This document shows positions 19,542 through 28,752 of a stretch of 64,000 bases of DNA, piece after piece. This DNA is from Vibrio navarrensis. Lineage in GTDB: Bacteria; Pseudomonadota; Gammaproteobacteria; Enterobacterales; Vibrionaceae. The translations under genes and the position numbers were made by a program. The DNA is taken from positions 2,356,001 through 2,420,000 of the forward strand of contig NZ_CP065217.1 in NCBI RefSeq assembly GCF_015767675.1, given 5' to 3'. A model generated the notes under the pieces. The model was not told where the DNA came from. It did no database searches and saw only the letters and a list, made by a program, of their open reading frames with translations. Position 1 is the first letter of the stretch. Each line of letters begins with the position of its first letter.

Positions 19542-19889
19542 TTAGAACGCTTCGTTTTGCCATCGCTGGTAAGCGTGCTGGGTTTGATGCAAGACATCAA
19601 TCATTGCTAGCACATCGGTCACTTCGTCAAATGCGTCGTTTTGTTTCGCTCGTCCGTCCAAATTTAGGGCAAAGTCGCATAGAACATCGGCACCAAAACT
19701 GGCGGCGCTGCTTTTTAATGCGTGACTGATCTCTTTCAAGTAAGTGATTTTGTCATTGTAAGTGGCATCCGACAGTACCCCGAGGTAGGTCTCAAGTTCG
19801 TTAAGAAAGATACCCAGCAATATAGGCACGTTCTCCGGACCTATCTCTTCACCGAGCGAAGCGATTTTCTCTTTATTCAGTAATTCCAT
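19542..19889 (-). CDS. luxU: Quorum-sensing phosphorelay protein LuxU
   Basis: 115 residues from the ATG at 19889 ([17 protein letters not shown]), which agrees with known LuxU proteins of about 114 residues; the frame stays open upstream but inside luxO. It is a monomeric HPt domain whose phosphorylated histidine is His56 in [17 protein letters not shown]. It carries phosphate from the hybrid autoinducer sensors (LuxN, LuxQ, CqsS type) to LuxO. Its start lies 17 bases inside the luxO 3' end, so the two are co-translated. Confidence 0.95.
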   Translation of the reverse strand: MELLNKEKIASLGEEIGPENVPILLGIFLNELETYLGVLSDATYNDKITYLKEISHALKSSAASFGADVLCDFALNLDGRAKQNDAFDEVTDVLAMIDVLHQTQHAYQRWQNEAF

Positions 19890-21291
19890 CACGGGCCCTG
19901 CTCTCTTCTTTTCCATTCCAAGTCTGGAGTTTGCGATAGATAGTCGATGGACTAACGTCCAAGTAACCTGCGGCACGTGGAATATTGCCATCACACGCTT
20001 TTATCGCCTGCTCAATCGCCATTTTTTCTGTCATCCATAACGGGTAGATATCTGTTACAGAAACCGGCTCTAACTCTTTGAATAGGCGATTTTCGCTGCG
20101 AGCTAACGGTTGATTTAACGGCGGTGGTAACATTTCCATGGTAATTTCCTTACCATTGTTTAGTACTACGATATTACGCAGTACGTTTTGTAGCTGTCGC
20201 ACATTGCCGGGCCATTCGTACTCATTGAATCGATCAAGTACCTGTGGAGAGAAACGTACAAAGTTTTTACCCTCCTCATGAGACATATAACCAAGTAAAG
20301 AATAGGCGATCTCTATCACATCCTCTCCCCGCTCTCGCAGCGGAGGAAGATGCAGTGGGATCACGTACAAACGGTAGTACAAGTCCTCACGAAAGCGCCC
20401 CTCTTGCACTTCTTTCCAAGGATCGCGGTTGGTTGCGCAAACAAAACGCACGTCAACACTTTTCATTTTTGACGAACCGACTTTCTGGAACGTGCCTGTT
20501 TGGATAAAGCGCAGCAACTTGGTCTGCAAATCCAAATCCATTTCGCACAGCTCATCAAGAAACAACGTACCGCCATCGGCCAATTCTGCGGCCCCTTGCC
20601 GGTCAGTAGCCGCGCCTGTAAAGGCACCTTTTACGTGGCCAAACAGCTCACTTTCAATCAAATCTTTGGGAATAGCCGCGCAGTTAATGGCGATGAAAGG
20701 CTTGTCACCACGACGACTCGCGGCGTGAATGGCCTCTGCACAAACTTCTTTACCTGTGCCACTTTCTCCGGTGATGAAAATACTCGCTTTGCTGCTCGCC
20801 GCTGAGTCTATGGTGCGGTACACCTGCTGCATTTTTTGACTACTACCGATGAAACCTTGGTAATTCTGATTAGCTGGACTGTCAGCTTCATTTTTCAGTT
20901 TGCTGGCTTTACGAATGGCGTTATTGACCGTGACCCGCAAGCGGTCTGCTTCACAAGGTTTAATCAAGAAGTCTTGCGAGCCATGACGCATCGCCTCGAC
21001 TGCAGTATCTATCGAACCGTGCGCGGTCATAAAGATTATCGGGACATCGGGATGACTGGCTTTCACTGCGTGCAGGACATCCATTCCAGTCATGTCAGGC
21101 AATCTTAAATCAAGCAGGATCAGATCCGGGATTCGGTGTTTGAGACTTTCAATCGCATCTCGTCCGGTACCAACAATATTAATGTCGATACCCAATGGTG
21201 TTAAATAGGATCGGTATAAAGCCGCGACAGACGCAGTATCTTCCACCATGAGAAGGTAACGCGAGCGCGGCGCATCAGTAGTATGTTGCAT
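19873..21291 (-). CDS. luxO: Quorum-sensing response regulator LuxO
   Basis: 472 residues. Three parts: receiver domain with phosphoacceptor Asp61 ([11 protein letters not shown]; Asp47 if the internal Met15 is the start, the V. harveyi numbering), sigma-54 AAA+ domain with Walker A GESGTGKE and the GAFTGA loop, and a C-terminal Fis-type helix-turn-helix ([16 protein letters not shown]). At low cell density phospho-LuxO with sigma-54 activates qrr genes; qrr1 is directly upstream and divergent here. luxU overlaps its end. Confidence 0.97.
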   Translation of the reverse strand: MQHTTDAPRSRYLLMVEDTASVAALYRSYLTPLGIDINIVGTGRDAIESLKHRIPDLILLDLRLPDMTGMDVLHAVKASHPDVPIIFMTAHGSIDTAVEAMRHGSQDFLIKPCEADRLRVTVNNAIRKASKLKNEADSPANQNYQGFIGSSQKMQQVYRTIDSAASSKASIFITGESGTGKEVCAEAIHAASRRGDKPFIAINCAAIPKDLIESELFGHVKGAFTGAATDRQGAAELADGGTLFLDELCEMDLDLQTKLLRFIQTGTFQKVGSSKMKSVDVRFVCATNRDPWKEVQEGRFREDLYYRLYVIPLHLPPLRERGEDVIEIAYSLLGYMSHEEGKNFVRFSPQVLDRFNEYEWPGNVRQLQNVLRNIVVLNNGKEITMEMLPPPLNQPLARSENRLFKELEPVSVTDIYPLWMTEKMAIEQAIKACDGNIPRAAGYLDVSPSTIYRKLQTWNGKEESRARDGITE

Positions 21292-21332
21292 AATCTAGCC
21301 AAGTTTTATTTGTGTTTCGAACAATAATCGCA

Positions 21333-21352
21333 TTGCGCGATGCATTTTGCAA
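21333..21352. promoter_or_regulatory. Overlapping LuxO-box-like sites upstream of qrr1
   Basis: Two overlapping matches to the LuxO site TTGCA-N3-TGCAA are present: TTGCG-N3-TGCAT at 21333-21345 and ATGCA-N3-TGCAA at 21340-21352. They lie 86-105 bases before the qrr1 start, a normal enhancer distance for a sigma-54 activator, and also just ahead of the divergent luxO gene, so autoregulation is possible. Confidence 0.65.
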
Positions 21353-21412
21353 ATTACAAACGTGCTTTTTCGGAAATATGTTCAAAAATCAAGCAAAGAG
21401 AACCACAAAGAT

Positions 21413-21428
21413 TGGCATAAACGATGCA
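21413..21428 (+). promoter_or_regulatory. Sigma-54 promoter of qrr1
   Basis: TGGCAT (GG at 21414-21415) and TGCA (GC at 21426-21427) have the exact GG-N10-GC spacing of a -24/-12 promoter. The -12 GC lies 11-12 bases before the expected first base of Qrr1 at 21438. Confidence 0.85.
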
Positions 21429-21437
21429 AAGGCTGGA

Positions 21438-21529
21438 TGACCTTTTAGGTCACCTAGCCAACTGACGTTGTTAGTGAACTTCGTGTTCGCAACCGTAGCC
21501 AATAGTGAAAACGCTGTTGGCTTTTTTTT
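21438..21529 (+). ncRNA. qrr1: Qrr1 quorum-regulatory small RNA
   Basis: About 92 bases. The first stem-loop is TGACC-TTTTA-GGTCA, followed by the conserved target-pairing stretch ACTGACGTTGTTAGTGAA that defines Qrr RNAs. The 3' terminator pairs AGCCAA (21497-21502) with TTGGCT (21517-21522) before eight T residues. Qrr RNAs act with Hfq to block luxR/hapR-type messages and to activate aphA. Position between uvrB and luxO is the standard qrr1 location in vibrios. It converges on the 3' end of uvrB only 24 bases away. Confidence 0.95.
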
Positions 21530-21553
21530 GCGTCTGAGATTGAAAGTGGGCCT

Positions 21554-23584
21554 TTAGCTATTGGCGATAAATTGCTGACGCAGCTTTTCAATTTGATCGC
21601 GCTTCTCTGCAGCCAACTCAAATTCCAGATCACGTGCATGCTTGTACATCTGAGCTTCCAATTTACTGATCTCTTTCTCAAGCTGCTGCGGAGACAGGAT
21701 GTCGTAGGTCTGAGAAGGCTCAGCCACTTTAGACAGAGGCACCATTTTGCTGCTCTTCTGCTTGCGGCTCTTGGCTATGTCTCCCAGTTCCATAATATCT
21801 TTGATATTGCGTTTTAGCGCTTGCGGCTGGATGCCCATTTGCTCGTTGTAGGCTTGCTGTTTCTCTCGACGACGATCGGTTTCATCCATCGCCTTTTGCA
21901 TTGATTTGGTGATGTTGTCCGCGTACAGGATGGCTTTACCATTTAAGTTACGCGCTGCGCGGCCAATCGTTTGAATCAGAGAGCGTTCCGAACGTAAGAA
22001 CCCCTCTTTATCAGCATCCAGAATAGCCACCAGCGACACCTCAGGCATGTCGAGACCTTCTCGCAGTAAGTTGATACCCACCAGCACATCAAACTCACCC
22101 AGGCGCAAGTCACGGATAATCTCCACCCGCTCAACCGTGTCGATGTCCGAGTGCAGATAGCGTACTTTGACGTCGTGTTCATGCAGATATTCGGTCAAAT
22201 CTTCCGCCATGCGTTTGGTTAGCGTGGTCACCAGGACCCGTTCGTCTTTCACGGCGCGCAGACGAATCTCCGAAAGCAGATCATCGACCTGAGTCGACAC
22301 CGGGCGCACTTCCAAGATCGGATCCAATAATCCTGTCGGGCGCACGACCTGATCAGCAATTTCACCCGCCGATTTTTCCAGCTCATAATTACCGGGCGTG
22401 GCCGATACAAAAATGGTTTGTGGGGCGAGCGCTTCAAACTCATCAAACTTCAGAGGACGGTTATCCAGCGCGGATGGCAAGCGAAACCCGTATTCCACCA
22501 AGGTCTCTTTACGCGATCGGTCGCCTTTGTACATCGCGCCGATTTGCGGAACGGTCACGTGCGATTCGTCGATGATCAGCAAGCCATCATGCGGGAGATA
22601 ATCAAACAAGGTGGGTGGCGGCTCGCCTTCTGAACGTCCACTGAGATAACGAGAGTAGTTTTCAATACCCGAGCAGAAACCAAGTTCGAGCATCATCTCA
22701 ATATCAAATTGAGTGCGTTGGGTAATACGCTGATCTTCGAGTAATTTATTGTTCTCTCGTAAATAGGTTTGACGCTGAAGTAACTCTTTCTTGATATTCT
22801 CAATCGCTTCGAGAATGCGATCACGCGGCGTCACGTAGTGCGTTTTGGGGTAAACCGTAAAGCGAGGAATGTCACGCTGCTTAATCACGCCTGTCAAGGG
22901 ATCAAAAATACTGATGCAATCAATTTCATCGTCAAACATTTCTACTCGTACCGCATCTTGATCGGACTCGGCGGGAAAAATATCAATCACTTCACCACGG
23001 ACTCTAAACTGCCCTCGCTCGAAGGCAATGTCGTTGCGACTGTATTGCAGTTCAGCCAATCGGCGTAAAATATCGCGTTGTTCCATCACGTCACCACGAC
23101 GAATATGCAGCATCATCTGCAAATACGCTTCAGGATCGCCCAAACCATAAATAGCGGAAACCGAAGCGACAATAATCGCGTCTTTTCGCTCCAGCAGCGC
23201 TTTGGTGGCCGATAAACGCATCTGCTCAATATGCGCATTGATGGATGCATCTTTCTCGATAAAGGTGTCGGTGGTGGGAACGTACGCTTCGGGTTGATAG
23301 TAATCGTAGTAAGAGACGAAAAACTCAACGGCGTTGTTGGGGAAAAAAGCTTTCATCTCGCCGTACAACTGAGCCGCTAGGGTTTTGTTGGGGGCCAACA
23401 GGATCGCGGGACGCTGTGCTTGCGCTATGACATTCGCTAGAGTAAAAGTTTTGCCTGATCCCGTCACACCCAATAAAGTTTGGTGGGCCAAACCGGAATC
23501 TAATCCTTCGACCAATTGCTTAATTGCACTTGGTTGGTCTCCGGATGGCGCATATTCCGAAACTAAATCAAATACTTTGCTCAT
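21554..23584 (-). CDS. uvrB: Excinuclease ABC subunit B
   Basis: 676 residues. UvrB is the damage-verifying helicase-like core of nucleotide excision repair, loaded by UvrA and recruiting UvrC. Walker [11 protein letters not shown] (about 40-49), the beta-hairpin region [20 protein letters not shown], the DEAD-like DESH, motif [11 protein letters not shown] and the C-terminal UVR domain that binds UvrC (about 635-670) are all visible. A LexA box precedes it. The 3' end faces qrr1. Confidence 0.98.
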   Translation of the reverse strand: MSKVFDLVSEYAPSGDQPSAIKQLVEGLDSGLAHQTLLGVTGSGKTFTLANVIAQAQRPAILLAPNKTLAAQLYGEMKAFFPNNAVEFFVSYYDYYQPEAYVPTTDTFIEKDASINAHIEQMRLSATKALLERKDAIIVASVSAIYGLGDPEAYLQMMLHIRRGDVMEQRDILRRLAELQYSRNDIAFERGQFRVRGEVIDIFPAESDQDAVRVEMFDDEIDCISIFDPLTGVIKQRDIPRFTVYPKTHYVTPRDRILEAIENIKKELLQRQTYLRENNKLLEDQRITQRTQFDIEMMLELGFCSGIENYSRYLSGRSEGEPPPTLFDYLPHDGLLIIDESHVTVPQIGAMYKGDRSRKETLVEYGFRLPSALDNRPLKFDEFEALAPQTIFVSATPGNYELEKSAGEIADQVVRPTGLLDPILEVRPVSTQVDDLLSEIRLRAVKDERVLVTTLTKRMAEDLTEYLHEHDVKVRYLHSDIDTVERVEIIRDLRLGEFDVLVGINLLREGLDMPEVSLVAILDADKEGFLRSERSLIQTIGRAARNLNGKAILYADNITKSMQKAMDETDRRREKQQAYNEQMGIQPQALKRNIKDIMELGDIAKSRKQKSSKMVPLSKVAEPSQTYDILSPQQLEKEISKLEAQMYKHARDLEFELAAEKRDQIEKLRQQFIANS

Positions 23585-23617
23585 ATCTTCCCCGTTTCTG
23601 ATGGCTGCGATTCAAAG

Positions 23618-23633
23618 CTGTATAAATATACAC
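23618..23633 (-). promoter_or_regulatory. LexA (SOS) box upstream of uvrB
   Basis: CTGTATAAATATACAC matches the CTGT-N8-ACAG SOS operator except for the last base and has the favoured alternating TA core. It lies 34 bases before the uvrB ATG, where it would cover the promoter or early transcript. Confidence 0.8.
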
Positions 23634-24113
23634 ATCATCTCTGGAGAATGACAGTGCAACAAGCGTTTGTCGATTTTACCTGAACTGCGTTTAGGCAAAA
23701 CCGTACAGAGTTTTTTCTGGATTTCCTGACAATGACTTGATATTATCTTCGCCCATTTTGCTGCTTAACTGGCTTTAACAGCGAAATATTCTTCCACAAG
23801 TTTTCCCCAAAATAGATCCTTTCTGTCTGTTTTCTTGCTATTCCGCGACTCGCAAACCATTTCAGCCACATCTTGGATCCGTGTCATATTTTTAAGTTAT
23901 TCGATAAAAATCATTAAATTAACATTAGCAATTCGTCATTATTTTTTAGAGTTTACTACCTAAATTATCCACCCAATCTATTTGCTAAAGTTTAACTCAC
24001 ACACTTATCCACAATTTTGGTGGATAAGTAAACTCAGCCTTTGAACTGTAAGGCATACAGAAAAGTAAAGCTTTTTTTAAAGCAAAAATGTGTGTCTCAG
24101 ACATGACTTGCTA
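23634..24113. other. Gene-free region with a DnaA-box-like cluster
   Basis: About 480 bases without a plausible gene between uvrB and tRNA-Asn. The middle (about 23890-23965) is very AT-rich. It is followed by TTATCCACC (23965-23973), a perfect DnaA 9-mer TTATCCACA (24005-24013) and an inverted TTATCCACC (24019-24027). The last two lie within a perfect 10-base palindrome, arms 24003-24012 and 24020-24029. GATC sites occur at the flanks. Function unknown; a DnaA-titration or DnaA-regulated site is one reading. Confidence 0.5.
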
Positions 24114-24142
24114 TTGACAGGAAATCATTCGATCAGTAACAT
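24114..24142 (+). promoter_or_regulatory. Sigma-70 promoter of tRNA-Asn
   Basis: TTGACA at 24114-24119 and TAACAT at 24137-24142 with the ideal 17-base spacer, followed by the GC-rich discriminator CGCCCCGC typical of stringently controlled stable-RNA promoters. Confidence 0.85.
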
Positions 24143-24167
24143 TCGCCCCGCTTTTTAGCACGACCTT

Positions 24168-24243
24168 TCCTCCTTAGCTCAGTCGGTAGAGCGACGGACT
24201 GTTAATCCGCAGGTCGCTGGTTCGAGCCCAGCAGGAGGAGCCA
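24168..24243 (+). tRNA. tRNA-Asn (anticodon GTT)
   Basis: 76 bases folding as a cloverleaf: acceptor TCCTCCT/AGGAGGA, D-arm with AGCTCAGTCGGTAGAGC, anticodon loop CTGTTAA with GTT, T-arm GGTTCGAGCCC, and an encoded CCA. Preceded by its own promoter and followed by a strong terminator. Confidence 0.97.
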
Positions 24244-24250
24244 AATTCAT

Positions 24251-24283
24251 AAAAAAGCCACATCGCAAGATGTGGCTTTTTTT
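24251..24283. terminator. Bidirectional terminator between tRNA-Asn and emrB
   Basis: AAGCCACATC (24255-24264) pairs with GATGTGGCTT (24269-24278) with a GCAA tetraloop. A-run on the left and T-run on the right let it serve both the tRNA and the convergent emrB gene. Confidence 0.92.
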
Positions 24284-24301
24284 GTCTGTGAAATCGACGA
24301 A

Positions 24302-25837
24302 TCAGTGTACCGACGAGGTATCGACGCCTCGTTTGGGCTTAGGCGCTAGCCATATCATGCAAGCGGCCAGCGCAAAGATACACGCGATAACCATAAACAG
24401 TTGGTTAGTCGCGATCATGACACTTTGCCCTTGCAGCATCCAATCCATGCTAGAGCGCGCTTGCTCGGCACTCATTCCGCCATTTTGCATTGCTTGTAGC
24501 GCCACACCACTGCGATCGGTTAAGCCTGCTAACTCCGCATGAACATACCGCGTTTCATGCTCCCACGAGGTATTGATCATCGATGTGGCAAACGCGCCGG
24601 ATAAGGTGCGGATAAAATTCATTAGTCCTGCCGCAGATTCCATTTCATGCGGTTTGACACTTCCCAACGCAATCGCAGTCAGCGGCACAAAAAACAGCGG
24701 CATGCCGATACCTTGGAAAAACAGCGGCCAACTGATCTGGGCGAAGGTCATCTCGACCGAACCGAAACTGCGATATAAGGTCCAAAGCCCAAGCCACATC
24801 ACCCCAGTAAAGACGAATGGTCGAGGATCATATTTTGCAGCCAAGTTGGCAACAATCGGCGCTAAAAACACCGCTAAAATGCCCATTTTCGCCGTCGCGA
24901 AACCGGAGATGGTGGCGGTATAGCCCATGTAGATTTGTAGCCAGAGCGGCGTCAACACAGAGATGCTAAAGAAAGCACCAAAGGCCAAGGAAAGCGTCAC
25001 CATACTCATGCTGTAGCCTCGATGGCGAAAGACTTTGAGATCTACAACGGGATTCTTTTCGGTCAGTTCCCATATCAGAAACGCAATAAAACCAATCACC
25101 GCCACTACCGCCAAAAAGATAATTCGAGACGATTCAAACCAGTCGTGATCTTTACCTTCATCCAACATCAATTGCAGTGCGGCTACCCAAACGACCAACA
25201 GCAGCAGACCCACTTTGTCGATTTTTGCTTTCGCCGTCTTGGTTTCAAATCTCTGCAGCAGTTTCCAGCACAACAAGCCCGCAATGATGGCAAACGGCAT
25301 TTTCACCATGAAGATGTAAGGCCAGCTGTATTGGTCACACAAATACCCACCGAGTATTGGCCCCATTATCGGCGCAATCAAGGTGGTCATACTCCAAATG
25401 CCTATCGCCGCGTGACTCTTGTGCTTGGGAAAGATGCGAATCATCAAGGTTTGCGATAAAGGCATCAGAGGGCCACCCGCGAAGCCAAGAAAAACACGAA
25501 ACATCACCAATGTGCTCATGCTGTCCGCCATACCGCAGAGCAGTGAAAAAACGCCAAACAAGATAAAGCAAGTGACAAATACGCGAATTGATCCAAAACG
25601 CGACGCGAGCCAGCCAGTTAATGGAACGGAAATCGCCTCAGCCACCGCATATGAGGTAATCACGTAAGTGCCCTGACTGGTCGACGTACCGAGGCTACCT
25701 GCGATATTGGAAACCGAAACGTTCGCGATGGTGGTATCGAGAATGGCAAGAAAATTGGCCATCGCCAAACAGAGCGCGCCGATAAAGAGTGCCCCTCCGG
25801 ATAGGGGCTGGATCGCTTGGTCGGAGGAATGACTCAT
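24302..25837 (-). CDS. emrB: Multidrug efflux MFS transporter, EmrB/QacA (DHA2) type
   Basis: 511 residues with fourteen hydrophobic segments, the DHA2 family layout. LDTTIANVSVSNIAGSLGTS is the D1 motif of the family and GWLASRFGSIRVFV fits motif A. It would export hydrophobic compounds by proton antiport in a tripartite complex with the adaptor encoded directly upstream (9-base gap) and an outer-membrane channel not encoded here. The arrangement with a divergent TetR regulator also resembles V. cholerae VceAB-VceR, minus the vceC channel gene. Confidence 0.93.
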   Translation of the reverse strand: MSHSSDQAIQPLSGGALFIGALCLAMANFLAILDTTIANVSVSNIAGSLGTSTSQGTYVITSYAVAEAISVPLTGWLASRFGSIRVFVTCFILFGVFSLLCGMADSMSTLVMFRVFLGFAGGPLMPLSQTLMIRIFPKHKSHAAIGIWSMTTLIAPIMGPILGGYLCDQYSWPYIFMVKMPFAIIAGLLCWKLLQRFETKTAKAKIDKVGLLLLVVWVAALQLMLDEGKDHDWFESSRIIFLAVVAVIGFIAFLIWELTEKNPVVDLKVFRHRGYSMSMVTLSLAFGAFFSISVLTPLWLQIYMGYTATISGFATAKMGILAVFLAPIVANLAAKYDPRPFVFTGVMWLGLWTLYRSFGSVEMTFAQISWPLFFQGIGMPLFFVPLTAIALGSVKPHEMESAAGLMNFIRTLSGAFATSMINTSWEHETRYVHAELAGLTDRSGVALQAMQNGGMSAEQARSSMDWMLQGQSVMIATNQLFMVIACIFALAACMIWLAPKPKRGVDTSSVH

Positions 25838-25846
25838 GTCGCCTCC

Positions 25847-27043
25847 TTAACCTTGGTTGGCCAGTTTAATTGCGCGATAGTTGACTAAGGTTTGCCCGTG
25901 AGTATCGGTGGTGGTATCGACCGTCACTTCCATCGATAAACCGACTTGCAATGGATGTGCTTGCAAATCCTTGGGATCGATCTCGACGCGCACAGGCAAG
26001 CGTTGCACCACTTTAATCCAGTTACCGGTCGCATTTTGTGCCGGGATCATGGAGAACGCGGCGCCTGTACCGCCAGAAAATCCGGCAATGACACCGTGAT
26101 AAAGCACCTCATCGCCGTACAGATCGGCTTTTAGAGTGACTTCTTGGCCCACTTTGACATCGCGCAGCTCCACCTCTTTAAAATTGGCATCGACATAAAT
26201 GTTATGCAGGGGAACCACACTCATCAGCGGCACGCCAACTTGCACACGGCGACCAATCTGGACCTGACGCTTGGCAACAACACCACTGATTGGCGCACGG
26301 ATCACGGTACGCTCCAAGTCAATTTTCGCTTGCTCATAGCGCGCTTTGGCCAGCAACACTTCCGGGTTATTTTCCAGCGTAGTGTTGTCTGTCAATGCCG
26401 CATTGGCTTTCTGCGAGCCGATGCTGGATAACTTATTCGCTTGCGCTTGTGCCATGGCAGCTTTGGCCGCATTGAGATTGGCCTTAGCTTGAGCAAATTG
26501 TGTTTTCGCGTTGGTCAACTCCTCTTTCGATACCGAACCAGAGCGCAGCAGATCTTCTCTGCGGCTCAAATCAATTTTGGCACGCTCAAAATCGGCTTTG
26601 GCGGCATTGAGCTGTGCTTGCGCTCGTTGCTCATTCGCTTCTTGCGCTTCGACTAACGCGGTCAGCCCTTCATCGTTTGCCAGATAGCTACGCACACGAC
26701 GGATGGCTAAAGCCAGATCCGCCTCCGCTTGGCGCAGTGCTAAACGGGCATCGGTATCATCAATTTGCACCAAGACATCTCCCTGATTCACATATTGGGT
26801 ATCCACGACGTTTACGTTCGCGACAATACCGCCGACTGCAGGCGTCACTTCCGCCACTTCGGCTGCGGTGTATGCGTTGTCCGTAGTTACCAAATGAGAT
26901 CCGACAAAGTGCCAATAGGCTGTATAGCCGCCCGCCGCAATAGCAACGGCGGCAGCTAAAGCGAGGAATCCTTTTTTGCGCGATTGAGCAGCGCGTGCGG
27001 CATCAAAATCTTGGCCTGTCTCTTCTTTGGTTGGAGATGTCAT
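25847..27043 (-). CDS. emrA: Efflux pump periplasmic adaptor, EmrA/VceA (HlyD) type
   Basis: 398 residues from the ATG at 27043 (MTSPTKEETGQDFDAARAAQ), with GAAGG upstream; an in-frame ATG at 27127 has no supporting ribosome site. One transmembrane helix (about 30-48: FLALAAAVAIAAGGYTAY), then the lipoyl half-motifs VGGIVANVNVVDTQYVNQGD and IRAPISGVVAKRQVQIG flanking a long alpha-helical coiled-coil hairpin rich in Ala, Gln and Lys. It would bridge EmrB to an outer-membrane channel. First gene of the two-gene operon, repressed presumably by the divergent TetR protein. Confidence 0.93.
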   Translation of the reverse strand: MTSPTKEETGQDFDAARAAQSRKKGFLALAAAVAIAAGGYTAYWHFVGSHLVTTDNAYTAAEVAEVTPAVGGIVANVNVVDTQYVNQGDVLVQIDDTDARLALRQAEADLALAIRRVRSYLANDEGLTALVEAQEANEQRAQAQLNAAKADFERAKIDLSRREDLLRSGSVSKEELTNAKTQFAQAKANLNAAKAAMAQAQANKLSSIGSQKANAALTDNTTLENNPEVLLAKARYEQAKIDLERTVIRAPISGVVAKRQVQIGRRVQVGVPLMSVVPLHNIYVDANFKEVELRDVKVGQEVTLKADLYGDEVLYHGVIAGFSGGTGAAFSMIPAQNATGNWIKVVQRLPVRVEIDPKDLQAHPLQVGLSMEVTVDTTTDTHGQTLVNYRAIKLANQG

Positions 27044-27192
27044 ATAGTAAACCTTCGTCAAAAATGCACGATGGAGCCTTTGAAGATTGGCTTCATCGGA
27101 AATCAAGGGGAAATGAGAACGGCGCACACCAGTTGCGCCGTTTTCGTTAGGCAGCAGTCAAATTGAACGTCTTGAGCAAATAACTAAACCGT

Positions 27193-27231
27193 ACTGTACA
27201 GTTATACTCTTGACATCAGGAAACCGTCAAG
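27193..27231. promoter_or_regulatory. Putative operator in the emrA-tetR divergent promoter region
   Basis: Perfect palindrome ACTGTACAGT at 27193-27202, followed by TATACT and by a second inverted pair CTTGAC (27209-27214) / GTCAAG (27226-27231). Location between divergent efflux and TetR genes is where the repressor would bind; which repeat it uses is not known. Confidence 0.5.
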
Positions 27232-27273
27232 AGAAACTTAACCCCATTTTTTCGGTTGGAATTGGTAAGAAAG

Positions 27274-27879
27274 ATGCGAGTTAAAAGCGATGAAAAGCGC
27301 CAAGCCATTTTGGATATAGCCAAAGAATCCTTTACTAAACAAGGATTTGAACAGACTTCTATGTCACATATATCGAAGCAACTGGGCGGCTCAAAAGCGA
27401 CGCTTTACAACTATTTCTGCTCAAAAGAAGAGATCTTTTCTGCTGTTATGGAGCAATGTGCTGCATCACAAATTTCCAATTCATTCCTCGCACTTGAGCA
27501 AAATAGCGACATCCGCAGCGCACTATTAGAATTTGGTTACAATTTTCTAAAATCGGTTCTGCGTCCTGAGGTTATGGCTATTTATCGTATGGCGATTCAT
27601 GATGCAGAACGCTCAGACATTGGTAAACATTTCTATGAAAATGGTCCAAAGCGAGGCTGGACCCGGATGAGAAATTATCTCTCCTTACAGACGAAACAAG
27701 GGGTATTGGTGCCTTGCGATCCTTGGGTGGCCGCCATGCAGTTTAAAGCGCTGCTCTACTCGGAATATCATGAACCTTACGTGTTAGGCGCGATCGAGCA
27801 ACCGTCTTCAGAACAGCTTCGTCTTTCCACGGAGCGCGCAGTGACGGCCTTTTTGTGTTTGTACCAAAAGGCGGCATAA
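27274..27879 (+). CDS. TetR-family transcriptional regulator
   Basis: 201 residues from the ATG at 27274 (MRVKSDEKRQAILDIAKESF); an in-frame TTG 18 bases upstream is less likely. The N-terminal helix-turn-helix reads FEQTSMSHISKQLGGSKATLYNYFCSKEEIF, classical for TetR proteins; the C-terminal ligand domain fits the TetR_C AefR-like type. Divergent from emrAB, so it probably represses the pump and itself and is released by pump substrates. Confidence 0.92.
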   Translation: MRVKSDEKRQAILDIAKESFTKQGFEQTSMSHISKQLGGSKATLYNYFCSKEEIFSAVMEQCAASQISNSFLALEQNSDIRSALLEFGYNFLKSVLRPEVMAIYRMAIHDAERSDIGKHFYENGPKRGWTRMRNYLSLQTKQGVLVPCDPWVAAMQFKALLYSEYHEPYVLGAIEQPSSEQLRLSTERAVTAFLCLYQKAA

Positions 27880-28172
27880 GTGCATTTCGCCTCGAGATTG
27901 GGCTAACGGGCCAGATGAATTATTAAGTGCCAAAAACAAATCACGTTAGCCAATTTCATTCAAAATACACGACCGACTTCATTCCACTCTTTGATTGCGT
28001 TGCCAACGGCTTTCTTTCCCATCCACGGCGACGTTTCTCGGCTCTGCTTGTCCGAGCGGTTGCATAACGTATAAATTTCAGCCAGCTATACAAAAACCTT
28101 AGCTTTCATTGGTTGTTATTGACGTAACAAAGCACGATAATACCGAGATCGGAATTGAAGAACGTTATAACT

Positions 28173-28751
28173 ATGACCGAATATCTCTTGTTGTTGATTG
28201 GCACTGTGTTGGTAAACAACTTTGTACTGGTGAAGTTTTTGGGCCTGTGTCCATTTATGGGGGTGTCGAAAAAGCTGGAAACAGCCATCGGCATGGGGCT
28301 TGCGACTACGTTTGTCCTCACTCTGGCTTCTGTCTGCGCCTATTTAGTGGAAAGCTACATTCTCCGCCCGCTTGCGATTGAATACCTCAGAACCATGAGT
28401 TTTATTCTCGTAATTGCCGTCGTGGTACAGTTCACCGAAATGGTGGTGCATAAAACCAGCCCAACCCTCTATCGTCTGTTGGGCATCTTCCTGCCATTGA
28501 TTACCACCAACTGTGCAGTACTTGGCGTTGCGCTGCTCAATATCAATGAAAACCACACTTTCATCCAATCGATCATTTACGGTTTTGGTGCCGCAGTGGG
28601 CTTTTCGCTGGTGTTGATCCTCTTTGCTGCTATGCGTGAACGCATTAACGCCGCCGACGTGCCCGTTCCTTTCAAAGGCGCTTCGATTGCGATGATCACC
28701 GCAGGTTTGATGTCTCTGGCATTTCTCGGTTTCACCGGGTTGGTAAGATAG
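28173..28751 (+). CDS. rsxA: Electron transport complex subunit RsxA/RnfA
   Basis: 192 residues from the ATG at 28173 ([20 protein letters not shown]), the conserved family start; an upstream in-frame TTG adds six residues. Six hydrophobic segments. The motifs [20 protein letters not shown] and [16 protein letters not shown] are shared with RsxE/NqrE; the cysteines ligate an iron-sulfur centre inside the membrane in RnfAE. First gene of rsxABCDGE, an ion-pumping ferredoxin/NADH complex that also keeps SoxR reduced in E. coli. One base separates its stop and the rsxB ATG region. Confidence 0.97.
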   Translation: MTEYLLLLIGTVLVNNFVLVKFLGLCPFMGVSKKLETAIGMGLATTFVLTLASVCAYLVESYILRPLAIEYLRTMSFILVIAVVVQFTEMVVHKTSPTLYRLLGIFLPLITTNCAVLGVALLNINENHTFIQSIIYGFGAAVGFSLVLILFAAMRERINAADVPVPFKGASIAMITAGLMSLAFLGFTGLVR

Positions 28752-28752
28752 C

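Noticed and set aside
23965..24029. Chromosomal replication origin
   Set aside because: No dnaA, gidA, mnmG, rctB or parAB neighbours, and only three boxes; kept only as a DnaA-box cluster.
24168..24283. tRNA-Asn as an integration site for a genomic island
   Set aside because: No integrase, no repeat of the tRNA 3' end downstream, and the following genes look like ordinary chromosome.
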